Positions 53,153-63,657 are shown, numbered from the stretch's first letter. The stretch: DNA of 64,000 bases from Limnovirga soli (GCF_013106755.1 NZ_WHPF01000021.1:1-64000), one strand, 5' to 3'. Numbers and translations are program-made. The notes: generated from the sequence alone by a model not told the origin.

Positions 53153-54640
53153 TTAAATTTCTGTTGTATCTGTATTATTCGATTTTTTATTGCTGGCCAC
53201 TGCTATATAATATAATGGAATACCTATGCAGGCAATTATTAAGCCCGGCCAGGTAAACTCTGGTTTATAAATAATAAGCAATACACAAAACGAAATACCC
53301 ATTATTACATAAATAGCAGGTAATATGGGATAGCCAAATGCTTTGTAAGGTCTTTCTGCATCAGGCATTTTTTTTCTTAGAATAAATATGCCAATAATAG
53401 TGAGCACGTAAAAAATTACCACAATAAAGGATACCATATCCAGTAAATCTCCATAACGACCACTAAGACAAAGAATGGCAGCAACTGCACATTGTGCCCA
53501 TAAGGCCCATGCAGGTACAGCATTTTTATTTAGAGTGCCTGCCTTTTTGAAGAACACTCCATCTTTGGCCATGGTATAATATACCCTTGCGCCGGAAAGT
53601 ATTAAGCCATTATCGCAACCAAACGTTGAAATCATAATCATTAATGCAATTACAACAGTACCTGCATTACCAAAAATTATATTGGCAGCTGCAACCGCAA
53701 TTCTGTCTTTTTCAACATGCGCCAGGGTTTCTAATGGCAACACAGAAATATACATGAGATTGGTAGAAACATAAATTACAGTTACTATTAGTGTACCCAA
53801 AAAAAGACTTAGGCCAATATTGCGTTGGGGATTTTTTATTTCACCTGCAATAAATGTTACATTATTCCAGGCATCGCTGCTAAATACCGAGCCAACCATG
53901 GCTGCTGCAATACCACCCATTAAGGCCGTACCAGCAATGGGTGTAATATTAAAACCTGTTGATGGATTGCAGGCGTCTATTAAGGTTGCTTTTGTAGCTA
54001 CCCAGGCATTTTGCCAGTTTGCGTTCCATACATCAGCATTAAAGGCAAAAAAACCTGCCACAATAAGTCCGAATAAAGAGAGCAGTTTGGTACTCGTAAA
54101 TATATTTTGAATCCATTTACTTCCTTTTACACCTCGCGTATTGGTATAGGTAAGAAAAGCAATTAAACCTATTGAAACAATTTGCGCAGCACTAACCGAA
54201 AAATAAGTGGCATTACCACAGGCATCTACCCCGGTTTGCAGACTAAATAGCTTATTATCCTCACTTAATACGGGTAATAAATAAGCGGCAAACTTGCTAA
54301 AGGCAACGCCTACAGCTGCAATGGTTCCTGTTTGTATAACCGAAAAAAAACTCCAGCCGTATAAGAAGGCAACAAGCGGATTATAAGATTCTTTTAAATA
54401 CACATACTGCCCACCGGCTTTAGGAAACATGGCACTTAGTTCCCCATAACTCAAAGCGGCTGTTAGCGTCATAAAGCCAGTAATTAACCAAACACCTATT
54501 AACCAGCCGGCACTACCTACATTACGGGTAATATCTGCACTTACAATAAAAATACCCGACCCAATCATGCTGCCTGCCACTAACATGGTTCCATCCCATA
54601 AGCCTAAACTGGGTTTAAATGTAGAAGACTGTTCTGCCAT
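53153..54640 (-). CDS. APC-superfamily amino-acid permease
   Basis: A 495-residue transporter with about twelve membrane helices. The family start GTMLVAGSMIGSGIFIVSADI and the AALSYGELSAMFPKAGGQYVYLKE segment are those of the amino-acid/polyamine/organocation group. There is a long loop near 130-150 that is rich in polar residues. The substrate is not determinable. It has its own upstream boundary: an intrinsic terminator lies at 54688-54716. The heptose kinase follows within 10 nt. Confidence 0.88.
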   Translation of the reverse strand: MAEQSSTFKPSLGLWDGTMLVAGSMIGSGIFIVSADITRNVGSAGWLIGVWLITGFMTLTAALSYGELSAMFPKAGGQYVYLKESYNPLVAFLYGWSFFSVIQTGTIAAVGVAFSKFAAYLLPVLSEDNKLFSLQTGVDACGNATYFSVSAAQIVSIGLIAFLTYTNTRGVKGSKWIQNIFTSTKLLSLFGLIVAGFFAFNADVWNANWQNAWVATKATLIDACNPSTGFNITPIAGTALMGGIAAAMVGSVFSSDAWNNVTFIAGEIKNPQRNIGLSLFLGTLIVTVIYVSTNLMYISVLPLETLAHVEKDRIAVAAANIIFGNAGTVVIALMIMISTFGCDNGLILSGARVYYTMAKDGVFFKKAGTLNKNAVPAWALWAQCAVAAILCLSGRYGDLLDMVSFIVVIFYVLTIIGIFILRKKMPDAERPYKAFGYPILPAIYVIMGISFCVLLIIYKPEFTWPGLIIACIGIPLYYIAVASNKKSNNTDTTEI

Positions 54641-54687
54641 ACTAATCTGGTTTATAAATAGCTGATAAAAATGATTTTACCTAACAA

Positions 54688-54716
54688 AAAACCCCGATGT
54701 TATTTCAGCGGGGTTT
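54688..54716 (-). terminator. Intrinsic terminator for the OmpH-like gene
   Basis: AAAACCCCG (54688-54696) pairs with CGGGGTTT (54709-54716) around a 12-nt loop. On the minus strand the stem is followed by six T residues, 25 nt past the OmpH-like stop. Confidence 0.8.
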
Positions 54717-54740
54717 GAAGATATAAAATATGTTTGAAGA

Positions 54741-55337
54741 TTATTTAGTCTTGGTTTTTTTATAGCTTTCGTTAAGGCCTTTTACTATATCGGGGGTTAT
54801 ATCCCTGATGGTATCTTTATAATACAGGTAATCGCTTTCATTAGAGGCAAATACATATGCATAGCCTTTATTTATTGAATACTCCTTTAAATAGGTTTGA
54901 ATAGCCAATTTAACGGCTTGTAATTTTTCAGCGGTTTCTGCCTGCATCTCCTGACCTAAGGTTTGCTCAGTTTCAGTATAATCATTTTGTAATTTCATCA
55001 ATACCTGCTGGTATTCTCCTTGCTCATTTTGGCTAAGGTTGGGGCCTTTTTGCTGAAACTCTTTTAGTTTGGCCAGATAACTATTTTTAATACGGTTTAG
55101 CTTATCAGCATTTTCCTGATCCTTTTTAGTTAGTACATCTCTAACCTCTTTGTAATATTCATAATTGTCCTGCAATGAATCCAGTTCAAAATAAGCTATT
55201 TTAAAAGAGTTTAGTATGGCGGCTTTATCATTGGCCTTATTATGCATGTCCTCATTTGTATAACTATAATGCAGGTAAAATAAAAAGGCAACTGCTGCCA
55301 CCAAAACAATATTGAGCGTAATTAAAACCTTATTCAT
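54741..55337 (-). CDS. OmpH/Skp-like periplasmic chaperone
   Basis: A 198-residue protein with an uncleaved-looking N-terminal hydrophobic segment (VLITLNIVLVAAVAFLFYLHY) and a long charged helical region (about 60-140, ELDSLQDNYEYYKEVRDVLTKK to LGQEMQAETAEKLQAVK) suited to the coiled tentacles of Skp. The C-terminal YVFASNESDYLYYKDTIRDITPDIVKGLNE matches the OmpH family end. Skp-type proteins hold unfolded outer-membrane proteins in the periplasm. Here an N-terminal anchor may tether it to the membrane. Confidence 0.82.
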   Translation of the reverse strand: MNKVLITLNIVLVAAVAFLFYLHYSYTNEDMHNKANDKAAILNSFKIAYFELDSLQDNYEYYKEVRDVLTKKDQENADKLNRIKNSYLAKLKEFQQKGPNLSQNEQGEYQQVLMKLQNDYTETEQTLGQEMQAETAEKLQAVKLAIQTYLKEYSINKGYAYVFASNESDYLYYKDTIRDITPDIVKGLNESYKKTKTK

Positions 55338-55724
55338 TACTATGTATTATGGTATATAAATGGCGGTGAAGTTAACTGCATAGCAAAAAAAAAATTGTTA
55401 AGAAAATCATAACGAAAAATATTTTACCAATTTATATGTTCAGGAATTAAAGCCATATCTATTATACAGTATTATTGAAGGATGGAACTAAGAACATTCT
55501 AATAGGCAATTTATATACGCTATGACTGTTTTAATGATGCCATGAAAACGGGACCATGAACCGAGCGTGGCAAGAGGCGATGCCATTTTTTTTACAGCCG
55601 ACCAACAAAAAAGGCCTTTTGTTGAAAGGAAAATCTTTATTTAGCCTTAAAATATTAATGCAGCAGATTGTTTTCGTATTAATAAACTAATTTACAAATT
55701 CACTTTATTAATTGTATTTGCCAT
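55338..55724. other. 387-nt divergent gap with one B repeat
   Basis: Between the OmpH-like start and the GH16 start. It contains the B unit at 55551-55584 and AT-rich sequence near the GH16 start; no gene is seen. Confidence 0.6.
55551..55584 (+). repeat. Dispersed repeat, subfamily B, forward, single
   Basis: GGACCATGA, ACCGAGCGTGG, CAAG, AGGCGATGCC. The head (ACCATGA) differs slightly from ACCCTGA, and the tail is of the GCGATGCC type seen on A units. Confidence 0.85.
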
Positions 55725-56924
55725 ATGAAATGTAGAACCCATTTAATTTGCCTTTTGTTTTTATGTGTAGCACTTTTATCGTCCTGTAGCAAAGGAGGCG
55801 GTGGCGGCAGTACCCCTACACCTACCGGACCCACCGCCAGTATTAACAGTGTGGCTGATGACAGAACTACCGCTGGCACAACCTTTAGTTTTACGGTATC
55901 GCTTAGTGCCAAAACCGACAAGGATGTTAGTATACATTATTCTACTTTGAACGGAACCGCAGAAGCGGCCAAGGATTATACCGCCACCAACGGCACACTT
56001 ACCATTGCAGCAGGTAGTACATCAGCAAAAATTGAAGTGCCCATTTTAGGAGATAGTTTGCGAAAAGCTAACCAGTATTTTTATGTTCAATTGGATGCCC
56101 CACAAAATTGTACCCTTAAAACCAGCAAGGGTTCTGGTACCATAAAAAATGAAAACGGCACTTATTTTCCTGTAGATAATACCGGTTTTACCACCCCAGA
56201 AACCTACGATGGATATCACCTGGCATGGTCGGATGAATTTAGTGGAAAGTCTGTTAATGAAAATGACTGGACCTTTGAAACTGGCAATAACAATGGCTGG
56301 GGTAATGCAGAATTGGAATATTATACCGGCAGAACCCAAAATGCTTTTGTTTCCCAGGGAAATCTCATCATCGAAGCAAGGCAGGAGGCGTATAATGGCA
56401 GCCAATACACATCGGCTCGTATGATTACCAAAAACAAAAAAACCTTTCAATATGGCCGAATAGATATTCGTGCAAAGCTTCCTTCTACCAAAGGCATATG
56501 GCCAGCATTATGGTTATTGGGCAATAATATAGATCAGGTAAACTGGCCGGCTTGCGGAGAAATTGATATGATGGAACTATTGGGCCAGGAACCTAATAAA
56601 GTTTATGGCACCTTACATTATGGGGCTAACACCACACTTCACGAATCTATTGGTACCAATTATGTGCTACCTGGAGCTTCATTCGATCAGGAATTTCATG
56701 TATTTAGCCTTATCTGGGAAGAAAACAGCATCAAAATATTGATTGATGACACCCAGTTTTTTGCCGCTACAAAAGCCAATGTAACCGCGGCTTATCCATT
56801 TAATAACCCATTCTTTTTTATTTTCAATATAGCAGTAGGCGGTAACTGGCCCGGTGCACCCGATGCCAATACAGTATTTCCACAACGAATGGTGGTAGAC
56901 TATGTAAGGGTATTTCAAAAATAA
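55725..56924 (+). CDS. GH16 beta-glucanase lipoprotein with Calx-beta domain
   Basis: A 399-residue surface lipoprotein (LLSSC lipobox, then a glycine/proline/threonine linker). Residues about 40-140 form a Calx-beta domain (TFSFTVSLSAKTDKDVSIHYSTLNGTAEAAKDY, ending GTIKNENG). Residues about 165-399 are a GH16 jelly-roll with catalytic E279, D281 and E284 in GEIDMMELLG, plus FGTLHYG-like YGTLHYGANT and a C-terminal YVRVFQK. Such enzymes act on beta-1,3 or mixed beta-1,3/1,4-glucans (laminarin, lichenan). It is not next to SusCD, so it is probably an orphan hydrolase supporting glucan use. Confidence 0.9.
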   Translation: MKCRTHLICLLFLCVALLSSCSKGGGGGSTPTPTGPTASINSVADDRTTAGTTFSFTVSLSAKTDKDVSIHYSTLNGTAEAAKDYTATNGTLTIAAGSTSAKIEVPILGDSLRKANQYFYVQLDAPQNCTLKTSKGSGTIKNENGTYFPVDNTGFTTPETYDGYHLAWSDEFSGKSVNENDWTFETGNNNGWGNAELEYYTGRTQNAFVSQGNLIIEARQEAYNGSQYTSARMITKNKKTFQYGRIDIRAKLPSTKGIWPALWLLGNNIDQVNWPACGEIDMMELLGQEPNKVYGTLHYGANTTLHESIGTNYVLPGASFDQEFHVFSLIWEENSIKILIDDTQFFAATKANVTAAYPFNNPFFFIFNIAVGGNWPGAPDANTVFPQRMVVDYVRVFQK

Positions 56925-56970
56925 ACCAAAGTCGGTTAAATGGTTAGCCGGCACAGGAACAAGGGATGTA

Positions 56971-57075
56971 GCTTTACTTGTGTCACTCACTTGTACTGTA
57001 CAATATAACTGGGCAAAAGCCAACAGCCGCCCAATGTACAGAACCCATGAACCGAGCGTGGCAAGTGGCGATGCC
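56971..57075. repeat. Repeat pair: C reverse (56971-57000), B forward (57041-57075)
   Basis: The left unit is GCTTTA plus the variant core CTTGTGTCACTCAC. The right unit is GAACCCATGA, ACCGAGCGTGG, CAAG, TGGCGATGCC. It lies between the GH16 and rpoC stops. Confidence 0.82.
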
Positions 57076-57124
57076 ATAAAAAACTGCAGCTCACCAACAA
57101 ATAAAACATTCCCATACAGGCATA

Positions 57125-57156
57125 AAAAAACCGGAAGCTTTTACTTCCGGTTTTTT
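57125..57156. terminator. Bidirectional terminator for rpoC and GH16
   Basis: ACCGGAAG (57130-57137) pairs with CTTCCGGT (57144-57151); flanking A-run and T-run extend the stem, giving U-tracts on both strands, 16 nt past the rpoC stop. Confidence 0.85.
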
Positions 57157-57171
57157 ATTACTTATATTCAA

Positions 57172-60100
57172 TTACTCTTCGTCATCAAAATTCATCGCTT
57201 CCCTTGCGGTTGACAGCAATTCATATTCTTCTTTGCTACCAACTATCAGGCTTTCGAATTCTTTCTGTCCTGTACCTGCAGGTATCAGGTGACCTGTAAT
57301 TACGTTTTCTTTCAAGCCCAGCATAAAGTCGGCCTTACCTTGAATAGCGGCAGAGCTTAATACTTTAGTGGTTTCCTGGAATGATGCGGCTGAAATCCAG
57401 CTTTGAACACCGAGTGAAGCTTTGGTAATACCCAACAATACCGGTGTAGCAGTAGCAGGTTCAGCGTCTCTTACTTCTGCCAGCTTTTTATCAGCACGGC
57501 GTAGAACAGAGTTTTCTTCGCGGAATTCACGTACAGTAACAATTTGTCCTGCGCGGAATTTGGTACTGTCGCCCGGATTGGTAATTACTTTTTTATCAAA
57601 TATGCGGTCATTCTCTTCGTTAAAGTCGTATCTGTCTTCCAGATCTTCTTCCAGGAATCTTGTATCACCTGCGTGTACAATTTCCACTTTCTTCATCATC
57701 TGGCGAACAATCACTTCAATGTGTTTATCATTGATACGCACACCTTGTAAACGATACACTTCCTGAATTTCATTTACCACATATTCCTGTACAGCGAAAG
57801 GCCCTTTAATAGCAAGTATATCCGCAGGTGCTGTTTGGCCATCACTCATTGGAGTACCGGCTTTTACAAAGTCGCCATCCTGTACAAGGATTTGACGTGT
57901 AAGCGGAACAAGGTATTTTTTAACAACACCATCTTTAGCTTCCACTACAATTTCGCGGTTACCACGTTTAACATTACCAAAAGTAACCACACCATCAATT
58001 TCGCAAACTACGGCTGGATTACTTGGGTTACGTGCCTCGAACAATTCTGTTACACGAGGCAAACCACCGGTAATATCACCGCTCTTACGCATGGTTCTAG
58101 GTATTTTAGCAATAACCTGACCGGCTTTTACAGCATCGCCTTCTTCTACAATCAAGCGGCTGCCAACTGGAAGGTTATAGGTTTTTACATCCTTACCTTC
58201 AACAATTAAACCTGGTATTTTGGTTTTATCTTTTGTTTCAATAACTACTTTATCGCGGTGGCCGGTTTGTTCATCAGCTTCTTCACGGTAAGTAATACCA
58301 TCCAATACATTATCAAATTTAATAGCACCAGCTATTTCAGATATGATTACATTGTTGAACGGATCCCATGTACAGATAACTTCACCTTTTTTCACAAACT
58401 GTCCGTCTTTAACAGCCAATGTTGCACCATAAGGTACGTTATTGGTAATCATCAAACGGTCGTTTTTAAGGTCCATGATACGTACCTCACCAGTACGGCC
58501 AATTACAATAGAAACCTTATCGCCTTCATTATTTACTGTTTGTACAGTACGTAAACCATCAAATTGGATAGTTCCTTCAAATCGTGCAGTTAATGCAGAT
58601 TCAACCGAAGCTGAACCGGCAACACCACCCACGTGGAAGGTACGTAAGGTTAGCTGGGTACCAGGCTCACCAATTGACTGTGCAGCAATGATACCTACTG
58701 CATCACCTTTTTGTGTAATATAACCGGTAGCAAGGTTTTTACCATAACATTTCACACACACACCACGCTTACACTCGCAGGTAAGTACAGAGCGAATTTC
58801 TACAGTTTCAATACCTGATTCTTCAATGTATTTGGCTACATCAGCAGATATTTCCAAACCAGCTTCAATTATCAGTTCATCTGTAATTGGGTTGTACACA
58901 TTATGTAATGATGTACGACCTTCAATCCTGTCAGAAAGTGGTTCAATAATATCTTCATTATCTTTTAGTGCACTTGTAGCAATACCACGTAATGTACCAC
59001 AATCTTCTTCACCTATTACCACATCCTGTGCAACGTCAACCAAACGACGGGTTAGATAACCGGCATCCGCTGTTTTAAGGGCGGTATCAGCCAAACCTTT
59101 ACGGGCACCGTGGGTAGAGATAAAGTAATCCAATACATTCAATCCACCTTTAAAGTTGGAAAGAATAGGATTCTCGATAATCTCAGAACCAGTTGAACCT
59201 GATTTTCTTGGTTTAGCCATCAAACCCCTGATACCAGCCAGCTGTTTAACCTGCTGCTTACTACCACGCGCACCGGAATCAAGCATCATGTAAACAGAGT
59301 TAAACCCTTGTTTATCAGTCTGCATTTCCCTAATCAATGTTTCGGTAATACGTGTATCCACACGGCTCCAAATATCAATTACCTGATTATATCGTTCGTT
59401 ATTGGTAATAAGACCCATATTATAGTTTTCCCAAACCTCATCCACTTCCACTTTTGCCTGATCCAGCAATTCATCTCTTAATGCCGGGATAATAAGGTCA
59501 TTAATACTAAATGATAAACCACCACGGAATGCCATACGGAAACCAAGTGTTTTAATATCATCCAGGAATTTGGCAGTTTTAGGAACGTTGGTAATTTTAA
59601 TGATATCACCAATAATCTCCCTTAAACTTTTCTTGGTAAGCAATGCATTAATATAGCCTACTTCCTGAGGAACGTGCTGATTAAACAACACCCTTCCTAC
59701 AGTAGTATCTACCAGTTTTTTAACCAATACGCCGTTATCACGTACATTGGTTTTTACCTTAATAGTGGCATGTAGATCTACCCGGCCTTCATTGTAGGCG
59801 ATCAACACTTCTTCCATACTATAGAATGCCATTCCTTCACCTTTTACTTTCTCGGTAGCGGTGGTTTTTTTAGGCTTGGTAATATAATACAAGCCCAATA
59901 CCATGTCCTGAGAAGGAAGGGTGATTGGCGTACCATTCTGCGGGTTAAGAATATTATGTGCAGATAACATTAACAGCTGAGCTTCCAAAATAGCAGCGCT
60001 GCTTAATGGAACGTGTACCGCCATCTGGTCACCATCAAAGTCGGCGTTAAACGCAGACGTTACCAAAGGGTGTAACTGAATGGCTTTACCTTCTACCAGT

Positions 60101-61461
60101 TTAGGCTGAAATGCCTGAATAGATAAACGGTGCAATGTAGGCGCCCTGTTTAACATTACAGGATGACCTTTTAATATGTTTTCAAGAATATCCCAAACAA
60201 CAGCATCTTTTCTGTCAACCAGTTTCTTGGCCGATTTTACTGTTTTTACAATACCCCTTTCAATTAATTTACGGATAATAAATGGCTTAAATAATTCAGC
60301 AGCCATATCTTTTGGTAAACCGCACTCATGCATTTTCAAATCCGGTCCTACCACAATTACAGAACGACCAGAGTAGTCAACACGTTTACCCAATAAGTTT
60401 TGACGGAAACGACCTTGCTTACCTTTAAGTACGTCAGACAAAGACTTCAAAGCACGGCCACCTTCTGCCTTAACAGCATTTGATTTACGTGAGTTATCAA
60501 ACAAACTGTCTATCGCTTCCTGTAACATACGTTTTTCATTACGTAAGATTACTTCCGGTGCTTTAATTTCCAGCAAACGCTTTAAACGGTTGTTACGGAT
60601 AATTACACGACGATATAAATCATTTAAATCAGAAGAAGCGAAACGGCCACCATCCAATGGCACCAATGGGCGAAGTTCTGGCGGAATAACCGGGATATAT
60701 TGCATTACCATCCACTCTGGGCGGTTGGTAATTCTTGTGCTGGCATCGCGGAAAGATTCCACAACACTTAAACGCTTTAAAGCATCAGCTTTACGTTGCT
60801 GAGAAGTTTCGTTGGCAGCGGCATTACGTAATGAGAAGCTTAATTCATCCAGCTCTATACGTTGTAATAAATCATGAACTGCTTCAGCACCCATTTTGGC
60901 AATAAACTTCATTGGGTCTTCATCAGACAGGTATTGATTATCCTTTGGCAGGTTATCAATAATTTCCAGGTATTCTTCTTCAGAAAGTAAATCACCTGAT
61001 TTTAAACCTTTGTCTTCACGAATACCGGCCTGTATAACTGCATATCTTTCATAATATACAATGCTTTCAAGTTTTTTAGAACTCATTCCCAGCAAGTATC
61101 CAATTTTGTTAGGCAAACTCTTAAAATACCAGATATGTACAACAGGAACCACCAGTTTAATGTGTCCCATACGTTCGCGGCGAACCTTTTTCTCAGTTAC
61201 TTCTACCCCGCAACGGTCGCAAACAATACCCTTATAACGAATACGTTTGTACTTGCCGCAAGCACACTCATAATCCTTCACCGGTCCAAAAATACGTTCG
61301 CAAAACAAACCATCTCTTTCGGGTTTGTAAGTACGGTAGTTAATAGTTTCCGGCTTTAATACTTCGCCAAAACTGCGTTCCAAAATACTGTCGGGAGACG
61401 CAAGACCAATCGTAATTTGTGAAAAAGTTGGTCTCGGACGGTTGTCTTTTTTAATGGCCAT
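57172..61461 (-). CDS. rpoC: DNA-directed RNA polymerase subunit beta-prime
   Basis: A 1429-residue subunit that holds the catalytic magnesium of RNA polymerase. Features: N-terminal zinc site ([20 protein letters not shown]), [23 protein letters not shown], the active-site [12 protein letters not shown] at 472-483 (three aspartates), bridge helix region, a second zinc site [13 protein letters not shown], and the C-terminal [13 protein letters not shown] region. The size and C-terminal domain fit Bacteroidota. rpoB would normally precede it, but the upstream side is a repeat pair and then carB, so it is transcribed from a separate promoter here. Confidence 0.98.
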   Translation of the reverse strand: MAIKKDNRPRPTFSQITIGLASPDSILERSFGEVLKPETINYRTYKPERDGLFCERIFGPVKDYECACGKYKRIRYKGIVCDRCGVEVTEKKVRRERMGHIKLVVPVVHIWYFKSLPNKIGYLLGMSSKKLESIVYYERYAVIQAGIREDKGLKSGDLLSEEEYLEIIDNLPKDNQYLSDEDPMKFIAKMGAEAVHDLLQRIELDELSFSLRNAAANETSQQRKADALKRLSVVESFRDASTRITNRPEWMVMQYIPVIPPELRPLVPLDGGRFASSDLNDLYRRVIIRNNRLKRLLEIKAPEVILRNEKRMLQEAIDSLFDNSRKSNAVKAEGGRALKSLSDVLKGKQGRFRQNLLGKRVDYSGRSVIVVGPDLKMHECGLPKDMAAELFKPFIIRKLIERGIVKTVKSAKKLVDRKDAVVWDILENILKGHPVMLNRAPTLHRLSIQAFQPKLVEGKAIQLHPLVTSAFNADFDGDQMAVHVPLSSAAILEAQLLMLSAHNILNPQNGTPITLPSQDMVLGLYYITKPKKTTATEKVKGEGMAFYSMEEVLIAYNEGRVDLHATIKVKTNVRDNGVLVKKLVDTTVGRVLFNQHVPQEVGYINALLTKKSLREIIGDIIKITNVPKTAKFLDDIKTLGFRMAFRGGLSFSINDLIIPALRDELLDQAKVEVDEVWENYNMGLITNNERYNQVIDIWSRVDTRITETLIREMQTDKQGFNSVYMMLDSGARGSKQQVKQLAGIRGLMAKPRKSGSTGSEIIENPILSNFKGGLNVLDYFISTHGARKGLADTALKTADAGYLTRRLVDVAQDVVIGEEDCGTLRGIATSALKDNEDIIEPLSDRIEGRTSLHNVYNPITDELIIEAGLEISADVAKYIEESGIETVEIRSVLTCECKRGVCVKCYGKNLATGYITQKGDAVGIIAAQSIGEPGTQLTLRTFHVGGVAGSASVESALTARFEGTIQFDGLRTVQTVNNEGDKVSIVIGRTGEVRIMDLKNDRLMITNNVPYGATLAVKDGQFVKKGEVICTWDPFNNVIISEIAGAIKFDNVLDGITYREEADEQTGHRDKVVIETKDKTKIPGLIVEGKDVKTYNLPVGSRLIVEEGDAVKAGQVIAKIPRTMRKSGDITGGLPRVTELFEARNPSNPAVVCEIDGVVTFGNVKRGNREIVVEAKDGVVKKYLVPLTRQILVQDGDFVKAGTPMSDGQTAPADILAIKGPFAVQEYVVNEIQEVYRLQGVRINDKHIEVIVRQMMKKVEIVHAGDTRFLEEDLEDRYDFNEENDRIFDKKVITNPGDSTKFRAGQIVTVREFREENSVLRRADKKLAEVRDAEPATATPVLLGITKASLGVQSWISAASFQETTKVLSSAAIQGKADFMLGLKENVITGHLIPAGTGQKEFESLIVGSKEEYELLSTAREAMNFDDEE

Positions 61462-61527
61462 ATTAAAAATTGCAATTTTTTGAAAATTTGGTTTGCCTTA
61501 TGTACCCGGCTTCGGGTGTAAAAATTT

Positions 61528-61803
61528 ATCGTTCCTTGCGTCGCACACTTCAACTGTAAATTCCTGATCATCAGGGAATTACAAATGAATTCACATCAAG
61601 TAAGGGGATAAACTGTTACGTAAAAAGCCAATTGGATACAATACTTCAAAATGCATAAGTCGGCAAAGGTAATGAAATATATAAAACAGCAAAAGGCAAA
61701 GTTTTTTTTAACAAGCCATAAAAGCACTATTAGCAAATTTTTTACTGCTGCTGTTTTTGCCCAATATTGTTATACAGTACAAGAGTGCGACGCAAGCGGT
61801 GCC
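61528..61803. repeat. A pair upstream of rpoC (61528-61550 reverse, 61777-61803 forward)
   Basis: The left unit is ATCGTTC, CTTGCGTCGCAC, ACTT. The right unit is GTACAAG, AGTGCGACG, CAAG, CGGTGCC. The pair spans 276 nt, with an outer TACCCGGC motif near 61503 and GCCCGGTTC near 61820. Confidence 0.88.
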
Positions 61804-61847
61804 CCATTGCAGCATTGTTGCCCGGTTCAAAAAACTAAGGGCACAAA

Positions 61848-61872
61848 AAAACCGGTAACAACCGGCTTTCTG
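61848..61872 (-). terminator. Intrinsic terminator after carB
   Basis: CCGGT (61852-61856) pairs with ACCGG (61861-61865), extended by A/T pairs, followed on the minus strand by seven T residues, about 20 nt past the carB stop. Confidence 0.65.
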
Positions 61873-61887
61873 TGTATAAACAATTAA

Positions 61888-63081
61888 TTATTTACTTAAA
61901 TACATGCTCTTCTCCTTATACAAAGTTCTAAAATAAGGATCTCTAAGGTCTTTAATAAAGCGGATGGCTTCTCCGGTACTCTTCATTTCGGGGCCAAGTT
62001 CTTTATTTACATTGGGGAATTTATTAAAGCTAAAAACCGGTTCTTTAATAGCAAAGCCCTGCAGTTTTTTCTCAAAAGTAAATTCGGTAAGCTTTGCAGC
62101 GCCTAACATAACCTTGGTAGCTATATTTAAATAAGGTATTTGGTAGGCTTTGGCTATAAAAGGAGTGGTACGGCTGGCCCTTGGATTGGCTTCAATTACA
62201 AACACTTTACCATCTTTAATGGCAAACTGGATATTAATTAACCCTTTAATATTTAGTGCACGGGCAATTTTTTCTGCATAATACTCCATGGTGGTAATTA
62301 CCAATGGGGTAAGGTTAAAGGCGGGCAATACGGCATTGCTATCGCCGCTATGGATACCTGCCGGCTCAATATGCTCCATTACGCCCATTACATGAAAGGT
62401 TTCACCATCAAAAATTCCATCAATCTCAGCTTCCTGGCAACGGTCAAGAAAATGATCTATCAAAATTTTGTTATCAGGTAAATGCTTTATCAGGCTAATA
62501 ACCGCTTTTTCCAGCTCTTCATCATTAATTACAATACGCATGCGCTGGCCGCCTAAAACATAACTTGGGCGAACCAATACAGGGAAACCTACTTTTTGGG
62601 CTACTTCAATGGCTTCATCGGCATTAAATGCGGTACCATATTCGGGATAAGGAATTTCAAGTTCTTTTAATAAATCACTAAAACGGCCCCTATCCTCGGC
62701 TATATCCATGCTATCAAAAGAGGTTCCTATTATTTTAATACCCTTTTCGTGTAAACGTTTGGCTAGTTTAAGTGCAGTTTGGCCGCCTAATTGTACAATT
62801 ACGCCTTCGGGTTGCTCTAATTCTATAATTTCCCACAAATGCTCCCAGTAAACGGGTTCAAAGTAGAGTTTATCGGCCATATCAAAATCGGTACTTACCG
62901 TTTCGGGGTTACAATTAATCATGATGGCTTCGTAACCACACTCTTTTATGGCCAGTAAACCATGTACGCAGCAGTAATCAAATTCAATACCTTGACCAAT
63001 TCTGTTTGGCCCGCTGCCTAAAACAATCACCTTTTTTCTTTGAGAAGAAATAGATTCGTTTGAAGAAATTGTTTGACTCAT
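61888..63081 (-). CDS. carB: Carbamoyl-phosphate synthase large subunit, C-terminal half only
   Basis: A 397-residue protein equivalent to the second synthetase half of CarB, the carbamate-phosphorylating unit: VIVLGSGPNRIGQGIEFDYCCVHG, NPETVSTDFDMADKLYFEP, VQLGGQTALKLAK, the ATP-grasp FPVLVRPSYVLGGQRMRI and VIEANPRASRTTPFI. The first synthetase half, the oligomerisation region and the C-terminal allosteric (MGS-like) domain are all absent. The ATG at 63081 (MSQTISSN) is favoured; the frame reaches 63099. The 135 nt upstream cannot encode the missing half and tsaE lies on the other strand. I infer a split carB with the N-terminal half elsewhere, as known in Aquifex and methanogens. Confidence 0.88.
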   Translation of the reverse strand: MSQTISSNESISSQRKKVIVLGSGPNRIGQGIEFDYCCVHGLLAIKECGYEAIMINCNPETVSTDFDMADKLYFEPVYWEHLWEIIELEQPEGVIVQLGGQTALKLAKRLHEKGIKIIGTSFDSMDIAEDRGRFSDLLKELEIPYPEYGTAFNADEAIEVAQKVGFPVLVRPSYVLGGQRMRIVINDEELEKAVISLIKHLPDNKILIDHFLDRCQEAEIDGIFDGETFHVMGVMEHIEPAGIHSGDSNAVLPAFNLTPLVITTMEYYAEKIARALNIKGLINIQFAIKDGKVFVIEANPRASRTTPFIAKAYQIPYLNIATKVMLGAAKLTEFTFEKKLQGFAIKEPVFSFNKFPNVNKELGPEMKSTGEAIRFIKDLRDPYFRTLYKEKSMYLSK

Positions 63082-63234
63082 TTTTAAAGAATTGCGCAAA
63101 ATTAAGGGTATGCAACCTTTTTGGAAAGATTAATTATCAATACTTTCCCACCATTTGTATTCTACCATCAATTACAAACAGTTGTTTGCGTGCACCTAAT
63201 TATTGCAATGGCAAAAATTATTCATCTTTGAGGC

Positions 63235-63657
63235 ATGAAAATGGAATTTAGTTTGTTAGAGGTTTCAAAGGCCGCTGCAACGCTTTGGCACTATGGGAAA
63301 AATGCAAAAGTATGGGCATTTCACGGTGAAATGGGTGCTGGCAAAACTACATTTATACATATGTTATGCAGCCAGCTACAAACAACAGATGTGGTGAGCA
63401 GCCCAACATTTGCTATTATTAATGAATATCAAACACAAGCAGCCGGCACTGTTTTTCATATGGATTGGTACAGACTCTCCAGCGAAGAGGAAGCCATACA
63501 AGCCGGCGTAGAGGATTGTTTAATTAGCGGTCATCTTTGTTTGGTAGAATGGCCCGAAAAAGCACCTGGCTTATTACTTGACAATACGTTACATATTTAC
63601 CTGAGCACCGCCCAAAACCAAAACAGGTTACTGGAAGCCAGCTTTAAACCATTATAA
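63235..63657 (+). CDS. tsaE: tRNA threonylcarbamoyladenosine biosynthesis ATPase TsaE
   Basis: A 140-residue ATPase of the t6A37 tRNA-modification complex (with TsaB and TsaD). Walker A GEMGAGKTT at 31-39, the SSPTFAIINEY segment, HMDWYRLSS and the C-terminal LVEWPEKAP are all family marks. It is divergent from carB, with a 135-nt gap. Start: a second in-frame ATG two codons on (63241) is equally possible. Confidence 0.92.
   Translation: MKMEFSLLEVSKAAATLWHYGKNAKVWAFHGEMGAGKTTFIHMLCSQLQTTDVVSSPTFAIINEYQTQAAGTVFHMDWYRLSSEEEAIQAGVEDCLISGHLCLVEWPEKAPGLLLDNTLHIYLSTAQNQNRLLEASFKPL

Larger units (their letters stand above)
61462..61887. other. 426-nt gap between rpoC and carB with a repeat pair and terminator
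   Basis: Should contain the rpoC promoter, since both genes point left and a terminator precedes it. Repeat units at 61528-61550 and 61777-61803 and the carB terminator at 61848-61872 occupy much of it. Confidence 0.6.

Noticed and set aside
63082-63099. Upstream Met for carB
   Set aside because: Six extra residues without support; both starts give the same half protein.
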